A stretch of 44,672 bases of DNA from an uncultured Oscillibacter sp. (GTDB lineage Bacteria; Bacillota; Clostridia; Oscillospirales; Oscillospiraceae). The stretch covers positions 1 through 44,672 of the forward strand of contig URKI01000015.1 of NCBI GenBank assembly GCA_900548505.1, read 5' to 3'. The position numbers and the translations under genes were made by a program. Positions within the stretch are counted from its first letter, which is position 1. Every line of letters starts with the position of its first letter. The notes beneath the pieces are model-generated. The model was not told the origin of the DNA and ran no database searches. It saw only the letters and a list, made by a program, of their open reading frames with translations. This document shows positions 25,654-32,351 of the stretch, one piece after another.

Positions 25654-26100
25654 TCATTCTCCTTTTCGTTCCACGTTGCTGTGGGCGGCGGCAAACGCCG
25701 CCCGGCCATAGTTTCTGCCAAACAGCAGCCCGGCCAGCACCAGTGCGGCGCCAAGGCCCGTATAGAAAACGGCGATGAACCGCTCCGGCGCAAGACCGCT
25801 TACCCGCAGTCCGATGCCGCCGGACATCATCACCGCCATGACGGCAAAGGCCTTTCCGTCAAAAAATTTCAGGAAAAAGTGCCGCTCTTCCAGATACGCG
25901 CTGATCCTGGCGGTGTGCTTTTTCACCAGCTTCCCGAAGATAAACTTCTGAAACACGGCAAATACCAGAATGGACAAAAGAACATTCAGCGCCGTAAGAT
26001 AGGCCGGATACGCCATCAGGCCGATGCGGAGAATATTGATCCCCGCCGCGCTCCATACCAGACAGGCAAGGAGCAGCAGGGTGTTTCGCTTGACTTTCAT
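25654..26100 (-). CDS. Four-helix membrane protein of unknown function
   Basis: 148 residues. Hydrophobic helices lie at about 8-28, 34-54, 85-101 and 108-128, with a basic cytoplasmic-looking loop (KLVKKHTARISAYLEERHFF) between the second and third. No family was recognised. AAGGAGG lies 7 bases before the ATG, and a 13-bp palindrome (26116-26128) identical to the one at the tetR promoter lies just upstream. It is the first gene of the three-gene membrane unit. Confidence 0.72.
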   Translation of the reverse strand: MKVKRNTLLLLACLVWSAAGINILRIGLMAYPAYLTALNVLLSILVFAVFQKFIFGKLVKKHTARISAYLEERHFFLKFFDGKAFAVMAVMMSGGIGLRVSGLAPERFIAVFYTGLGAALVLAGLLFGRNYGRAAFAAAHSNVERKGE

Positions 26101-26115
26101 TCTATACCTCCTTTA

Positions 26116-26128
26116 TGAACATTGTTCA
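26116..26128. promoter_or_regulatory. TetR operator copy 1 (before membrane operon)
   Basis: TGAAC-ATT-GTTCA, perfect palindrome with 3-bp centre. Identical to 26741-26753. Placed between the tetR stop and the ribosome site of the first membrane gene. Confidence 0.65.
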
Positions 26129-26140
26129 GTTTGTGGGATA

Positions 26141-26170
26141 TAAAATTCCCACCATTCCGTGGGAATTTTA
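26141..26170 (-). terminator. Hairpin at the end of tetR
   Basis: 11-bp perfect stem (26141-26151 with 26160-26170) that includes the tetR stop codon. The T run on the minus strand is short, so termination may be partial and allow read-through into the membrane genes. Confidence 0.4.
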
Positions 26171-26725
26171 ATAGAGGGTCCTGCGGACGATCTCCAGCAC
26201 CACCGTGGGGTCATAGTCCTGCCGCAGCAGCGCGGACAGCATCAGGGAAAACAGCAGATCCGCAAATTTTTCCGCTGTAAACTGCTCCGTAAAGGCATCC
26301 GGCCGGACTTTCTCGTCCCGCCGCAGCACGGAGCAAAGCCCCTGCAAAATATGCTGCCAGGTCTGCTGCATGCGCCGTTTCCCGTCGGACTTGTCCTCTC
26401 CCATGAAGCCTAGGGAGTGGAGCGTAAAAAATCCGGGATACTGCTTGCAGCCGTACTCCATCCGGCCATAGAGCCAGGTGATGCAGGCCTGGGTATCCTG
26501 AAACACGGCCCCGTCCTCCGGCCGGTGGAAGATCTCGCACCAGACGCTTTCCACCGTGGCGCTCACCAGGGCAGCCTTGGAGTCAAAGTAGTTATAAATG
26601 GACCCCACCGACACCCCACAGGCCGCCGCCACCGAGCGGATATTGACCGCGGACCATCCCTCCTGCCGGATCAGCTCCCGGCTGGTTTTCAGGATCTCCT
26701 CTTTTGATGTGACAACGGTATTCAT
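26168..26725 (-). CDS. TetR family regulator
   Basis: 185 residues. The helix-turn-helix (about 10-55) reads ILKTSRELIRQEGWSAVNIR, then GVSVGSIYNYFDSKAAL, a textbook TetR recognition helix. The ligand domain has a Trp-rich segment (TQACITWLYGRM). Its promoter carries a 13-bp palindrome just after the -10, and an identical copy lies before the membrane operon downstream. It therefore very probably represses both itself and that operon. The inducer is unknown. Confidence 0.9.
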   Translation of the reverse strand: MNTVVTSKEEILKTSRELIRQEGWSAVNIRSVAAACGVSVGSIYNYFDSKAALVSATVESVWCEIFHRPEDGAVFQDTQACITWLYGRMEYGCKQYPGFFTLHSLGFMGEDKSDGKRRMQQTWQHILQGLCSVLRRDEKVRPDAFTEQFTAEKFADLLFSLMLSALLRQDYDPTVVLEIVRRTLY

Positions 26726-26740
26726 TCCATCACCCCAATA

Positions 26741-26780
26741 TGAACATTGTTCATTATAAGGTTTTCTCCTCCCTTGTCAA
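26741..26780 (-). promoter_or_regulatory. tetR promoter with operator copy 2
   Basis: Read on minus: -35 TTGACA (26775-26780), 16-bp spacer, -10 TATAAT (26753-26758). The palindrome TGAAC-ATT-GTTCA (26741-26753) touches the -10 and covers the likely start point, a repressor position. Confidence 0.75.
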
Positions 26781-26798
26781 GCTTTTTCGCCGACCGTA

Positions 26799-26841
26799 TG
26801 TGATCTTATCACGGTAGCACTCATAGAATGTGTGCTATCAT
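26799..26841 (+). promoter_or_regulatory. Crp-type site and -10 of the ferredoxin operon
   Basis: TGTGA-TCTTA-TCACG (26799-26813), with a -10 TATCAT (26836-26841) whose start is 30 bases from the site centre. This puts the site near -41.5, the class II activator position. No -35 hexamer is present. A near-identical layout is found before trx. Confidence 0.6.
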
Positions 26842-26867
26842 CGGATCATCAAAACCAGGGAGGCATT

Positions 26868-27080
26868 ATGATGACTTCGGGAAAGAAACGGCGCAGAGCC
26901 GTGGTAGATCGTGCATTGTGTGTGGCCTGCGGGTGCTGTGTCAAGGTTTGCCCTCTGCAGGCCATTCAAGTCGTCCGGGGCATTGCGGCCCAGGTAGACC
27001 CGGACAAATGTGTGGGCTGCGGCAAGTGCGCCAGAGAGTGCCCGGCCAGTATCATTGAAATCCAGGAGGTGACCACATGA
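26868..27080 (+). CDS. Small 2[4Fe-4S] ferredoxin
   Basis: 70 residues. Two CxxCxxCxxxCP motifs are present at Cys18-21-24-28 and Cys48-51-54-58, the pattern of a bacterial-type ferredoxin holding two cubane clusters. One extra Cys is at 23. The N-terminus is basic (KKRRR). The double ATG at 26868 follows GGGAGG. Its stop overlaps the start of the NapH-like gene (ATGA), so the two products are made together and the ferredoxin probably gives electrons to, or takes them from, the membrane partner. Confidence 0.9.
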   Translation: MMTSGKKRRRAVVDRALCVACGCCVKVCPLQAIQVVRGIAAQVDPDKCVGCGKCARECPASIIEIQEVTT

Positions 27081-27679
27081 AAAAGCACTGGTACGACTAT
27101 CTGTGGGTCCTGTCCCTTCTCTATCTGGTGCTGGGCTTCGTCAACATCCTCTTTGCCTGGCTGGGGCTTTTGTGCTTCTTCATTCCCCTCATTATCTCAG
27201 TGGCCAGCGGGACCAAGGGCTATTGCAACCGCTACTGCGGGCGGGGGCAGCTCTTCTCCGTGCTGGGCGGACGCTTCGGCCTCTCCCGGAAAAAAGATAT
27301 CCCCCGCTGGATGAAGAGCAAGGCCTTCCGCTACGGCTTTCTGGCCTTTTTCTTTGCCATGTTCTTTTTGATGCTGTGGAACACCTATCTGGTGTTCGCC
27401 GGAGCCCAGGATCTCAAACAGGTGGTCACCCTGCTGTGGACCTTCAAGCTGCCCTGGCACTGGGCTTACCACGGCACGGCGTTCCATCCCGGCGTTGCCC
27501 AGTTCGCCTTTGGCTTCTACAGCGTCATGCTCACTTCCACTGTGCTGGGGCTTATCACCATGGTGCTCTTCAAGCCCCGCAGCTGGTGTGTCTACTGCCC
27601 CATGGGCACCATGACCCAACTGATCTGCAAGGCCAAGAACAAGGAGAGCTGCTCCGGCTGCACCCAGTGCAGTCTTTAA
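27077..27679 (+). CDS. NapH/NosR/CcoG-like membrane iron-sulfur protein, short form
   Basis: 200 residues with four or five membrane helices. Paired cysteines flank the helices, as in NapH and NosR: Cys50/Cys54 in GYCNRYCGRG and CVYCPMGTM at 171-179. The normal C-terminal double-ferredoxin part is cut short to CSGCTQC (192-198), and the separate ferredoxin gene upstream may replace it. Such proteins carry electrons across or along the membrane. Its tail overlaps the tail of the convergent crp gene by four bases, with no terminator between them. Confidence 0.82.
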   Translation: MKKHWYDYLWVLSLLYLVLGFVNILFAWLGLLCFFIPLIISVASGTKGYCNRYCGRGQLFSVLGGRFGLSRKKDIPRWMKSKAFRYGFLAFFFAMFFLMLWNTYLVFAGAQDLKQVVTLLWTFKLPWHWAYHGTAFHPGVAQFAFGFYSVMLTSTVLGLITMVLFKPRSWCVYCPMGTMTQLICKAKNKESCSGCTQCSL

Positions 27680-28332
27680 CCCCGGAGCCTTTCCAGCCCG
27701 GCGGTGTCCACAACCGTCACCATCCCCCGGGACAGCTTCACCACGCCCTCGCTTTGAAAATAGCGCAGCATCCGGGTGATCACCTCCCGGTGGGAGCCCA
27801 GGTGGTTGGCAATGGCCTCGTGGGTGATCTTCAGGGCACAGGTCCCCTCGATGGCGCACTCCTCCAGTAAAAAGGCCGCCACCCGCTTGTCCATGCTCTT
27901 CCACATGACCTGCTCCATCAGCCACATGACCTCGGAGAACCGGCTTGCCATCAGTTCGCTGGTGTAATTGGCCACCGGCGCGGACTCTTCCATCAATTTC
28001 TGGTAGACTTCCGGGGGGATGACCCAAAGGTCTGTGTCCTTTTCCGCCTCAATGATGACTTCAAACTGAATGGAGCGCATGATGCAGGACGCTGAAAAGA
28101 GACACATATCCCGGTCGAACAGGCGGTAAATGGTGATCTCGCGGCCCTCGTCAGAGAGGATATAGGCCCGGAGCTGGCCGCTCTTTACCAGAAGGAGCCC
28201 GGTACAGTCCATGCTCCCGTTATGAAGGACCGTGCCCCGCTGCACCTGCTGCAGCGTCAGCGCCTGGAGGAGCCGGCTCTGCTGGTCGGCATTCAGTTGA
28301 TCCCAGATGGGAAAATAGTCTTGAAAGTGCAT
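27676..28332 (-). CDS. Crp/Fnr family transcriptional regulator
   Basis: 218 residues. The N-terminal cyclic-nucleotide-binding beta-barrel (about 10-120) has no Fnr-type cluster cysteines at its start. A long dimer helix (about 120-145) is followed by a winged HTH (about 160-215). The recognition helix SHREVITRML keeps the Arg-Glu-xxx-Arg set that reads TGTGA in CRP. Two TGTGA-N5-TCAC sites lie before the ferredoxin operon and between this gene and trx. It is probably a redox- or metabolite-responsive activator of these genes. Its own promoter is on the minus strand at 28359-28387. Confidence 0.9.
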   Translation of the reverse strand: MHFQDYFPIWDQLNADQQSRLLQALTLQQVQRGTVLHNGSMDCTGLLLVKSGQLRAYILSDEGREITIYRLFDRDMCLFSASCIMRSIQFEVIIEAEKDTDLWVIPPEVYQKLMEESAPVANYTSELMASRFSEVMWLMEQVMWKSMDKRVAAFLLEECAIEGTCALKITHEAIANHLGSHREVITRMLRYFQSEGVVKLSRGMVTVVDTAGLERLRG

Positions 28333-28358
28333 GGCGCATCCCTCCTCATGGTGTCCTC

Positions 28359-28387
28359 AGTATAATGGACGGCGCTTTTGCTGTCAA
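28359..28387 (-). promoter_or_regulatory. Promoter of the crp-like gene
   Basis: Read on minus: -35 TTGACA (28382-28387), 17-bp spacer, -10 TATACT (28359-28364). The Crp-type site is centred about 58 bases upstream of the likely start, so autoregulation is possible. Confidence 0.7.
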
Positions 28388-28402
28388 TCGCGCCCCACAT
28401 TT

Positions 28403-28444
28403 TGTGATATTGTCACAGAAAATGCGGGCGCTTTGTGGTATACT
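28403..28444 (+). promoter_or_regulatory. Crp-type site and -10 of the thioredoxin operon
   Basis: Perfect palindrome TGTGA-TATTG-TCACA (28403-28417); -10 TATACT (28439-28444) begins 29 bases from its centre. Class II position, without a -35 hexamer. Confidence 0.68.
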
Positions 28445-28475
28445 AAGGCCAAACAAAGGAAAGGAGCTGACCAAT

Positions 28476-28799
28476 ATGGCGGCTATCAATATGAATCAGG
28501 AACAGCTTCAGCAGATGATGAACGGCGACAAGCCCGTTCTGGTGGATTTCTGGGCCCCCTGGTGCGGCTACTGCCGCCGCATCGGACCCGCCTACGAAAA
28601 AATCGCAGAAGAGTACAGCGACCGTCTGGTTGCGGCCAAAGTCAATATCGACGAGGAACCCCAGCTGGCGGAGGCCGCGCAGGTGGAAGTGATCCCCACG
28701 CTGGTCCTGTACAAAAACGGAAAGGCCGTGGCCTCTGTGGTGAACCCCGGTTCCAAGGCGGCCATCGACCAGTTCATCCAGGAGGCCCTGGAAAAGTAA
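28476..28799 (+). CDS. trxA: Thioredoxin
   Basis: 107-residue thioredoxin with the active site WCGYC (Cys30, Cys33), a variant of the usual WCGPC that usually raises the redox potential. DFWAPWCG before it, and the cis-proline in EVIPTLVLY near residue 73, are conserved. AAAGGAGC precedes the ATG. It is 13 bases upstream of the thioredoxin reductase gene, so the pair forms an NADPH-driven disulfide reduction system. The Crp-type site at the promoter ties it to the regulator next door. Confidence 0.95.
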   Translation: MAAINMNQEQLQQMMNGDKPVLVDFWAPWCGYCRRIGPAYEKIAEEYSDRLVAAKVNIDEEPQLAEAAQVEVIPTLVLYKNGKAVASVVNPGSKAAIDQFIQEALEK

Positions 28800-28812
28800 G
28801 GAGGTAAGATCC

Positions 28813-29742
28813 ATGCAGGAGATCCATGTCTATGATATGATCGTGGTGGGCGGCGGCCCCGGTGGCTACACGGCAGCGCTCTATGCCGCCCGCGCAGGAC
28901 TGAGCACCCTGGTGCTGGAAAAGCTCTCCGCCGGCGGGCAGATGGCCCTGACGGAGCAGATCGACAACTATCCCGGCTTTGAGGACGGGATCGACGGCTT
29001 CACCCTGGCGGAGAAGATGCAGCAGCAGGCGGAGCGCTTCGGCGCTAGGAGCGAGTACGCCCAGGTGGAGCGCATGGATCTTGCCGCCTCCCCCAAGGTA
29101 CTGGTGACCAGCGAGGGCACGTTCTGCGCCAAAACGGTGGTCCTGGCCACCGGCGCCAATCCCAGAGAGCTGGGGCTTCCCAACGAGGCCGCACTCACCG
29201 GCCGGGGCGTGGCCTACTGCGCCGCCTGCGACGGCATGCGCTACAAGGGCAAAACCGTGGTGGTCGTGGGCGGCGGCAACTCCGCCGCCGCGGACGCCCT
29301 GCTGCTCAGCCGTGTCGCCCGGAAGGTGATCCTGGTTCACCGCCGGGATACCCTGCGGGCCACCAAGATCTACCACCAGCCCCTCATGCAGGCGGAGAAC
29401 CTGGAATTCCGCTGGAACAGCACCGTCACAGAGCTGCTGCAGGAGGACAAGCTCACCGGCGTGAAGCTCAAGGACGTGAACACCGGCGCGGAAACCACCG
29501 TCCCCTGCGACGGCCTGTTCATCAGCGTGGGCAGAAAGCCCGCCACCGAGCTGGTGCAGGGTCAGCTGGAGCTGGACCGCAGCGGTTACATCGTAGCAGA
29601 CGAGACCACCAAAACCAGCCTCCCCGGCGTCTATGCCGTGGGTGACGTGCGGACGAAGCCCCTGCGCCAGGTGGTGACAGCGGTGGCCGACGGCGCCATG
29701 GCGGTCCATATGGCGGAGGAATTTCTGGCTGAGGATCAGTGA
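28813..29742 (+). CDS. trxB: Thioredoxin reductase
   Basis: 309-residue flavoprotein. The FAD-binding motif is VVGGGPGGYTAALYAARAG (about 11-29), the redox-active disulfide is CAACDG (Cys136, Cys139), and the second dinucleotide fold is VVVGGGNSAAADA with HRRDTLRA, whose arginines favour NADPH. The C-terminal FAD motif is YAVGDVRTKPLRQV. It reduces the thioredoxin encoded just upstream. AGGAGG lies before the ATG, and a terminator follows. Confidence 0.95.
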   Translation: MQEIHVYDMIVVGGGPGGYTAALYAARAGLSTLVLEKLSAGGQMALTEQIDNYPGFEDGIDGFTLAEKMQQQAERFGARSEYAQVERMDLAASPKVLVTSEGTFCAKTVVLATGANPRELGLPNEAALTGRGVAYCAACDGMRYKGKTVVVVGGGNSAAADALLLSRVARKVILVHRRDTLRATKIYHQPLMQAENLEFRWNSTVTELLQEDKLTGVKLKDVNTGAETTVPCDGLFISVGRKPATELVQGQLELDRSGYIVADETTKTSLPGVYAVGDVRTKPLRQVVTAVADGAMAVHMAEEFLAEDQ

Positions 29743-29753
29743 TCAAAAGCATG

Positions 29754-29797
29754 CAAGCCGCGGGAGATGTTTCCCGCGGCTTGTCCTTTGTTCTCTC
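29754..29797 (+). terminator. Terminator after trxB
   Basis: 12-bp perfect stem (29754-29765 with 29772-29783), 6-base loop, T-rich tail. Confidence 0.85.
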
Positions 29798-29824
29798 CTT
29801 TTTAAAGGGCAGCATTCCCCATCA

Positions 29825-29853
29825 TTGCCAGCCGTGATCGTTCATGCTATGAT
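29825..29853 (+). promoter_or_regulatory. Promoter of the DUF2200 gene
   Basis: -35 TTGCCA (29825-29830), 17-bp spacer, -10 TATGAT (29848-29853). The roughly 100-base leader holds a 9-bp hairpin (29916-29924 with 29930-29938) before the ribosome site. Confidence 0.6.
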
Positions 29854-29957
29854 GGAGGTATTCCAGGGGAGCTATCTTTCCCATGGACATAAAACCGTCC
29901 GTAAAAATCCATACTGCTCTGTTCTTTCTGAACAGAGCCTGCCGGGAGGTCCGTACC

Positions 29958-30308
29958 ATGCCCCGTATTGATGTAACGCAAATGTCCTTTACAAAGCTCT
30001 ATCCTCTGCTGGTAGACAAAGCGGAGAAAAAAGGCCGCACCCGGGAAGAAGTGGATCAGGTGACCGCCTGGCTCACCGGATACATGCCGGAGGACATCGC
30101 CCGGCTGGAACAGTCCGAAATCAGCTATGGCGACTTTTTCCGCAAAGCTCCGGCCATGAATCCCAACCGGACTCTGATCACCGGCAAAATCTGCGGCATC
30201 CGTGTGGAGGAGATTGAGGACCCGCTGATGCGGGACATTCGGTATCTCGATAAGCTGGTAGACGAGCTGGCCAAGGGAAAATCCATGGAGCAGATTTTAA
30301 GAAAATAA
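29958..30308 (+). CDS. DUF2200 domain protein
   Basis: 116 residues, the full length of the DUF2200 family. The conserved parts DKAEKKGRTREEVDQVTAWL and NPNRTLITGKICGIRVEE, ending in ELAKGKSMEQILRK, are close to family consensus. The protein is soluble and highly charged; its function is unknown. The ATG at 29958 follows GGGAGG; the longer frame from 29883 covers the leader hairpin and lacks a ribosome site. Monocistronic. Confidence 0.9.
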   Translation: MPRIDVTQMSFTKLYPLLVDKAEKKGRTREEVDQVTAWLTGYMPEDIARLEQSEISYGDFFRKAPAMNPNRTLITGKICGIRVEEIEDPLMRDIRYLDKLVDELAKGKSMEQILRK

Positions 30309-30339
30309 TAGCTTGGCATTGCCTGCCGATTCGAACAAC

Positions 30340-30374
30340 AAAAAGTCCCCGGACGCACAGGTCCAGGGATTTTT
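30340..30374. terminator. Bidirectional terminator
   Basis: Stem 30340-30354 with 30361-30374 (one bulge), A run on the left and T run on the right. Between the convergent DUF2200 and XRE genes. Confidence 0.85.
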
Positions 30375-30389
30375 GGCCGCAGAACGCCC

Positions 30390-30839
30390 TCACATCTGTC
30401 CTTTCCAGACCCGGGCCAGGATGTCCTTGAGTACCAGCAGCGCGTCCGTGTGGTTGTATCCGTAGTCCACCTGCAGCTGCGTGAGCATCTCCCGCAGTGC
30501 AGGGGCATAGTCGCCGATGCGCACGGTCTTATGGTACGTGCCCAGCACCGGGTACTTTTTGCTCCATACCTTGTTCCAGTCGATCCGGGCCTGGGCCTCG
30601 TCGCTGACGCTGTCGATCATCTGCTGGGCCTGCTGCTCGTCGAAATCGTACTCGATCAGCTCATCCAGGGTCATGTGGTAGAGCATGGCCAGCCCCTTGG
30701 ACTGGCGGATATCGGGCAGAGTTTCATTGGTTTCCCATTTGGAAATGGTCTGACGGCTGACGCCCAGCTTCTCTGCCACGGCCTCCTGCGTCAGCCCGCT
30801 CTTTTTCCGGGCATGAAATAAACTGCTCCCCAAACTCAT
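30390..30839 (-). CDS. XRE family transcriptional regulator
   Basis: 149 residues. The lambda-repressor-like helix-turn-helix (about 4-60) reads FHARKKSGLTQEAVAEKLGV, then SRQTISKWETNETLPDI. The C-terminal part is acidic and helical with no known family, and contains a DYGYNHTDALLVLKDIL end. AGGAGG precedes the ATG. It is divergent from a small coiled-coil gene and is not clearly tied to any target; no operator was found. Confidence 0.88.
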   Translation of the reverse strand: MSLGSSLFHARKKSGLTQEAVAEKLGVSRQTISKWETNETLPDIRQSKGLAMLYHMTLDELIEYDFDEQQAQQMIDSVSDEAQARIDWNKVWSKKYPVLGTYHKTVRIGDYAPALREMLTQLQVDYGYNHTDALLVLKDILARVWKGQM

Positions 30840-30936
30840 GGCTCGTTCCTCCTGCTCTGTTCGGTTTCTGCGTTCCAGTATACCGTGCAGGCCGCAAAAA
30901 ATCCACCAGGGAACGCTGCCGTTTTCGCCCGTTTTC

Positions 30937-30966
30937 CTGCCATTTTCTCCGTCCGTGTGCTATACT
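30937..30966 (+). promoter_or_regulatory. Promoter of the small 68-aa gene
   Basis: Extended -10 TGTGCTATACT (-10 TATACT at 30961-30966) with a weak -35 CTGCCA (30937-30942). Confidence 0.5.
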
Positions 30967-31018
30967 GAAAAAACGGCCGGCATAGCAAGCCGTCCATTCT
31001 ATTTTCAGGAGGCAGTCC

Positions 31019-31225
31019 ATGACCTATTCCGAGCAAGACCTGCTGGAGGCAAAGCGGCAGATCGACTCCACGCTCCACAAGCTGCATGAGACAGTCAGGA
31101 CTCTGGAGGGAAAAGAAAATGCCGCCCGCTGTAAATCCCAGATCACCCTGGCCAAACGCCGCATCCAGGCCTTTACCATCGCCGTTCAGCTCATTGAACG
31201 GGAATTGGAACAAATGCAGGAGTAA
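31019..31225 (+). CDS. Small helical protein, 68 aa
   Basis: 68 residues, almost all helix-forming, with a leucine-rich heptad pattern and many Glu, Lys and Arg. The start MTYSEQDLLEAKRQIDSTLH and the LAKRRIQAFTIAVQLIEREL segment look like one antiparallel helical hairpin. CAGGAGGC precedes the ATG, and a promoter with extended -10 is in place. I do not know a function; similar small proteins seem common in related gut Clostridia. Confidence 0.72.
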   Translation: MTYSEQDLLEAKRQIDSTLHKLHETVRTLEGKENAARCKSQITLAKRRIQAFTIAVQLIERELEQMQE

Positions 31226-31226
31226 T

Positions 31227-31250
31227 CAAGCACCCGGCGCTTGTTCTTTC
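31227..31250 (+). terminator. Weak hairpin after the 68-aa gene
   Basis: CAAGC/GCTTG stem (31227-31231 with 31239-31243), then TTCTTTC. Weak; it may end the small gene's transcript against the convergent operon. Confidence 0.35.
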
Positions 31251-32351
31251 TCATCCAAGTTCCCCTGTCTCGATGCGGCGCTTTAAATCCAGCACCTTTT
31301 CCTCGATCCGGGCCATGACGGCGAGGAATGCCTCATCCTCCCTGCCGCTGGGGTCATCCAGCCCCCAGTCCTCCCGGTGGGCACAGGGCAGGGTCGGGCA
31401 CTGAACGTTGCAGCCCATGGTGACCACCACATCCACGGCGGGCAGATCAAAAAGGGACTTGGACCTCTGGCTCTGCTCCATGTCCAAGCCATAGACCTTC
31501 TTCATGAGCCGCACCGCGTCGGGGTTGATCCTCCCTCCGGGCTCAGTACCGGCGGAAAAGCTCTCAAACACGTCCCCCGCCAGCTTTTTGCCCAGCGCCT
31601 CCGCCATCTGGCTGCGGCAGGAGTTGTGGACGCAGAGGAATGCCACCTTGGGCCTTTTACGATTGAGCGACGAAAAGGGACAGCGCTTTCCGATGCACTG
31701 GCTGTTATGGCTGCTGTAGGAGCAGACGGGCACCGTCCGTTCCATCTCCACGCCCAGATGCTCCCGGACAAAGTCCACGGCGGACAATATTGCCAGGAAG
31801 GAGTCCCGCTTGCAGCACCGGGGGCCGCCCGCCTGGCCGATGCGCTCCAGGGCCCGTCCGGTCAACTGGTTGCTCAGGCTCCAGGGCTCCCGGGCCAGAG
31901 GCGTGGATGCCGTGGCGATGGCCAGGAACTGCCCCGCGCTGATGCCCGCCCCGCATGCGCCCCAAAAGCCGCAGGCACCGCCGGGGACTTCTTTGCCCCG
32001 GCTGTACATCTCCCGGAGGGCCCGCTCCAGATCCAGCGCCCCGCCGGCGTTCCGATACGCCGTCAGCAGCGCCGCCCCCACCATCACATGGTGCTCCGGG
32101 CCGTGCATGTGACAAAAGGACAGCTCCATCATCCGCCGCACGATAGCCACCGGGTCTTTGGAGGTCTCCGCAAGGCACAGGCCGAAGATGCTGTCCATCC
32201 CCTGGGTGTGGCAGTCGCTGCAGACATAGTGCCCATTTACGCAGCGGGTCTTGCTGGGCTCTTTTTTATGGCAGACAGCGCACTCCATGACCTCGTCCTG
32301 GGTCAGGTACTCCAGCGGTGCCTTGCAAATCAGACATTCTTCCGTGTTCAA
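31251..32351 (-). CDS. DUF5714-ArsC fusion protein
   Basis: 366 residues, two parts in one frame. Part one (about 1-225) is DUF5714: a CxxC-rich start (CLICKAPLEYL, CAVCHKK, CSDCH), GPEHHVMVGAALL and GGACGFWGACGAGIS. Part two (about 235-366) is a low-molecular-weight-phosphatase-fold arsenate reductase: P-loop CVHNSCRSQ near 240, then SAGTEP and MGCNVQCP with the extra cysteines of thioredoxin-coupled ArsC. The TTG at 32351 overlaps the previous stop (TTGA) with GGGAGG upstream; the ATG at 32369 lacks a ribosome site. It is the last gene of a nine-gene unit. Confidence 0.85.
   Translation of the reverse strand: MNTEECLICKAPLEYLTQDEVMECAVCHKKEPSKTRCVNGHYVCSDCHTQGMDSIFGLCLAETSKDPVAIVRRMMELSFCHMHGPEHHVMVGAALLTAYRNAGGALDLERALREMYSRGKEVPGGACGFWGACGAGISAGQFLAIATASTPLAREPWSLSNQLTGRALERIGQAGGPRCCKRDSFLAILSAVDFVREHLGVEMERTVPVCSYSSHNSQCIGKRCPFSSLNRKRPKVAFLCVHNSCRSQMAEALGKKLAGDVFESFSAGTEPGGRINPDAVRLMKKVYGLDMEQSQRSKSLFDLPAVDVVVTMGCNVQCPTLPCAHREDWGLDDPSGREDEAFLAVMARIEEKVLDLKRRIETGELG

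Noticed and set aside
30310..30345. tRNA T-arm-like GTTCGAATC on the minus strand
   Set aside because: No acceptor or anticodon arm can be drawn around it; it sits next to a terminator.
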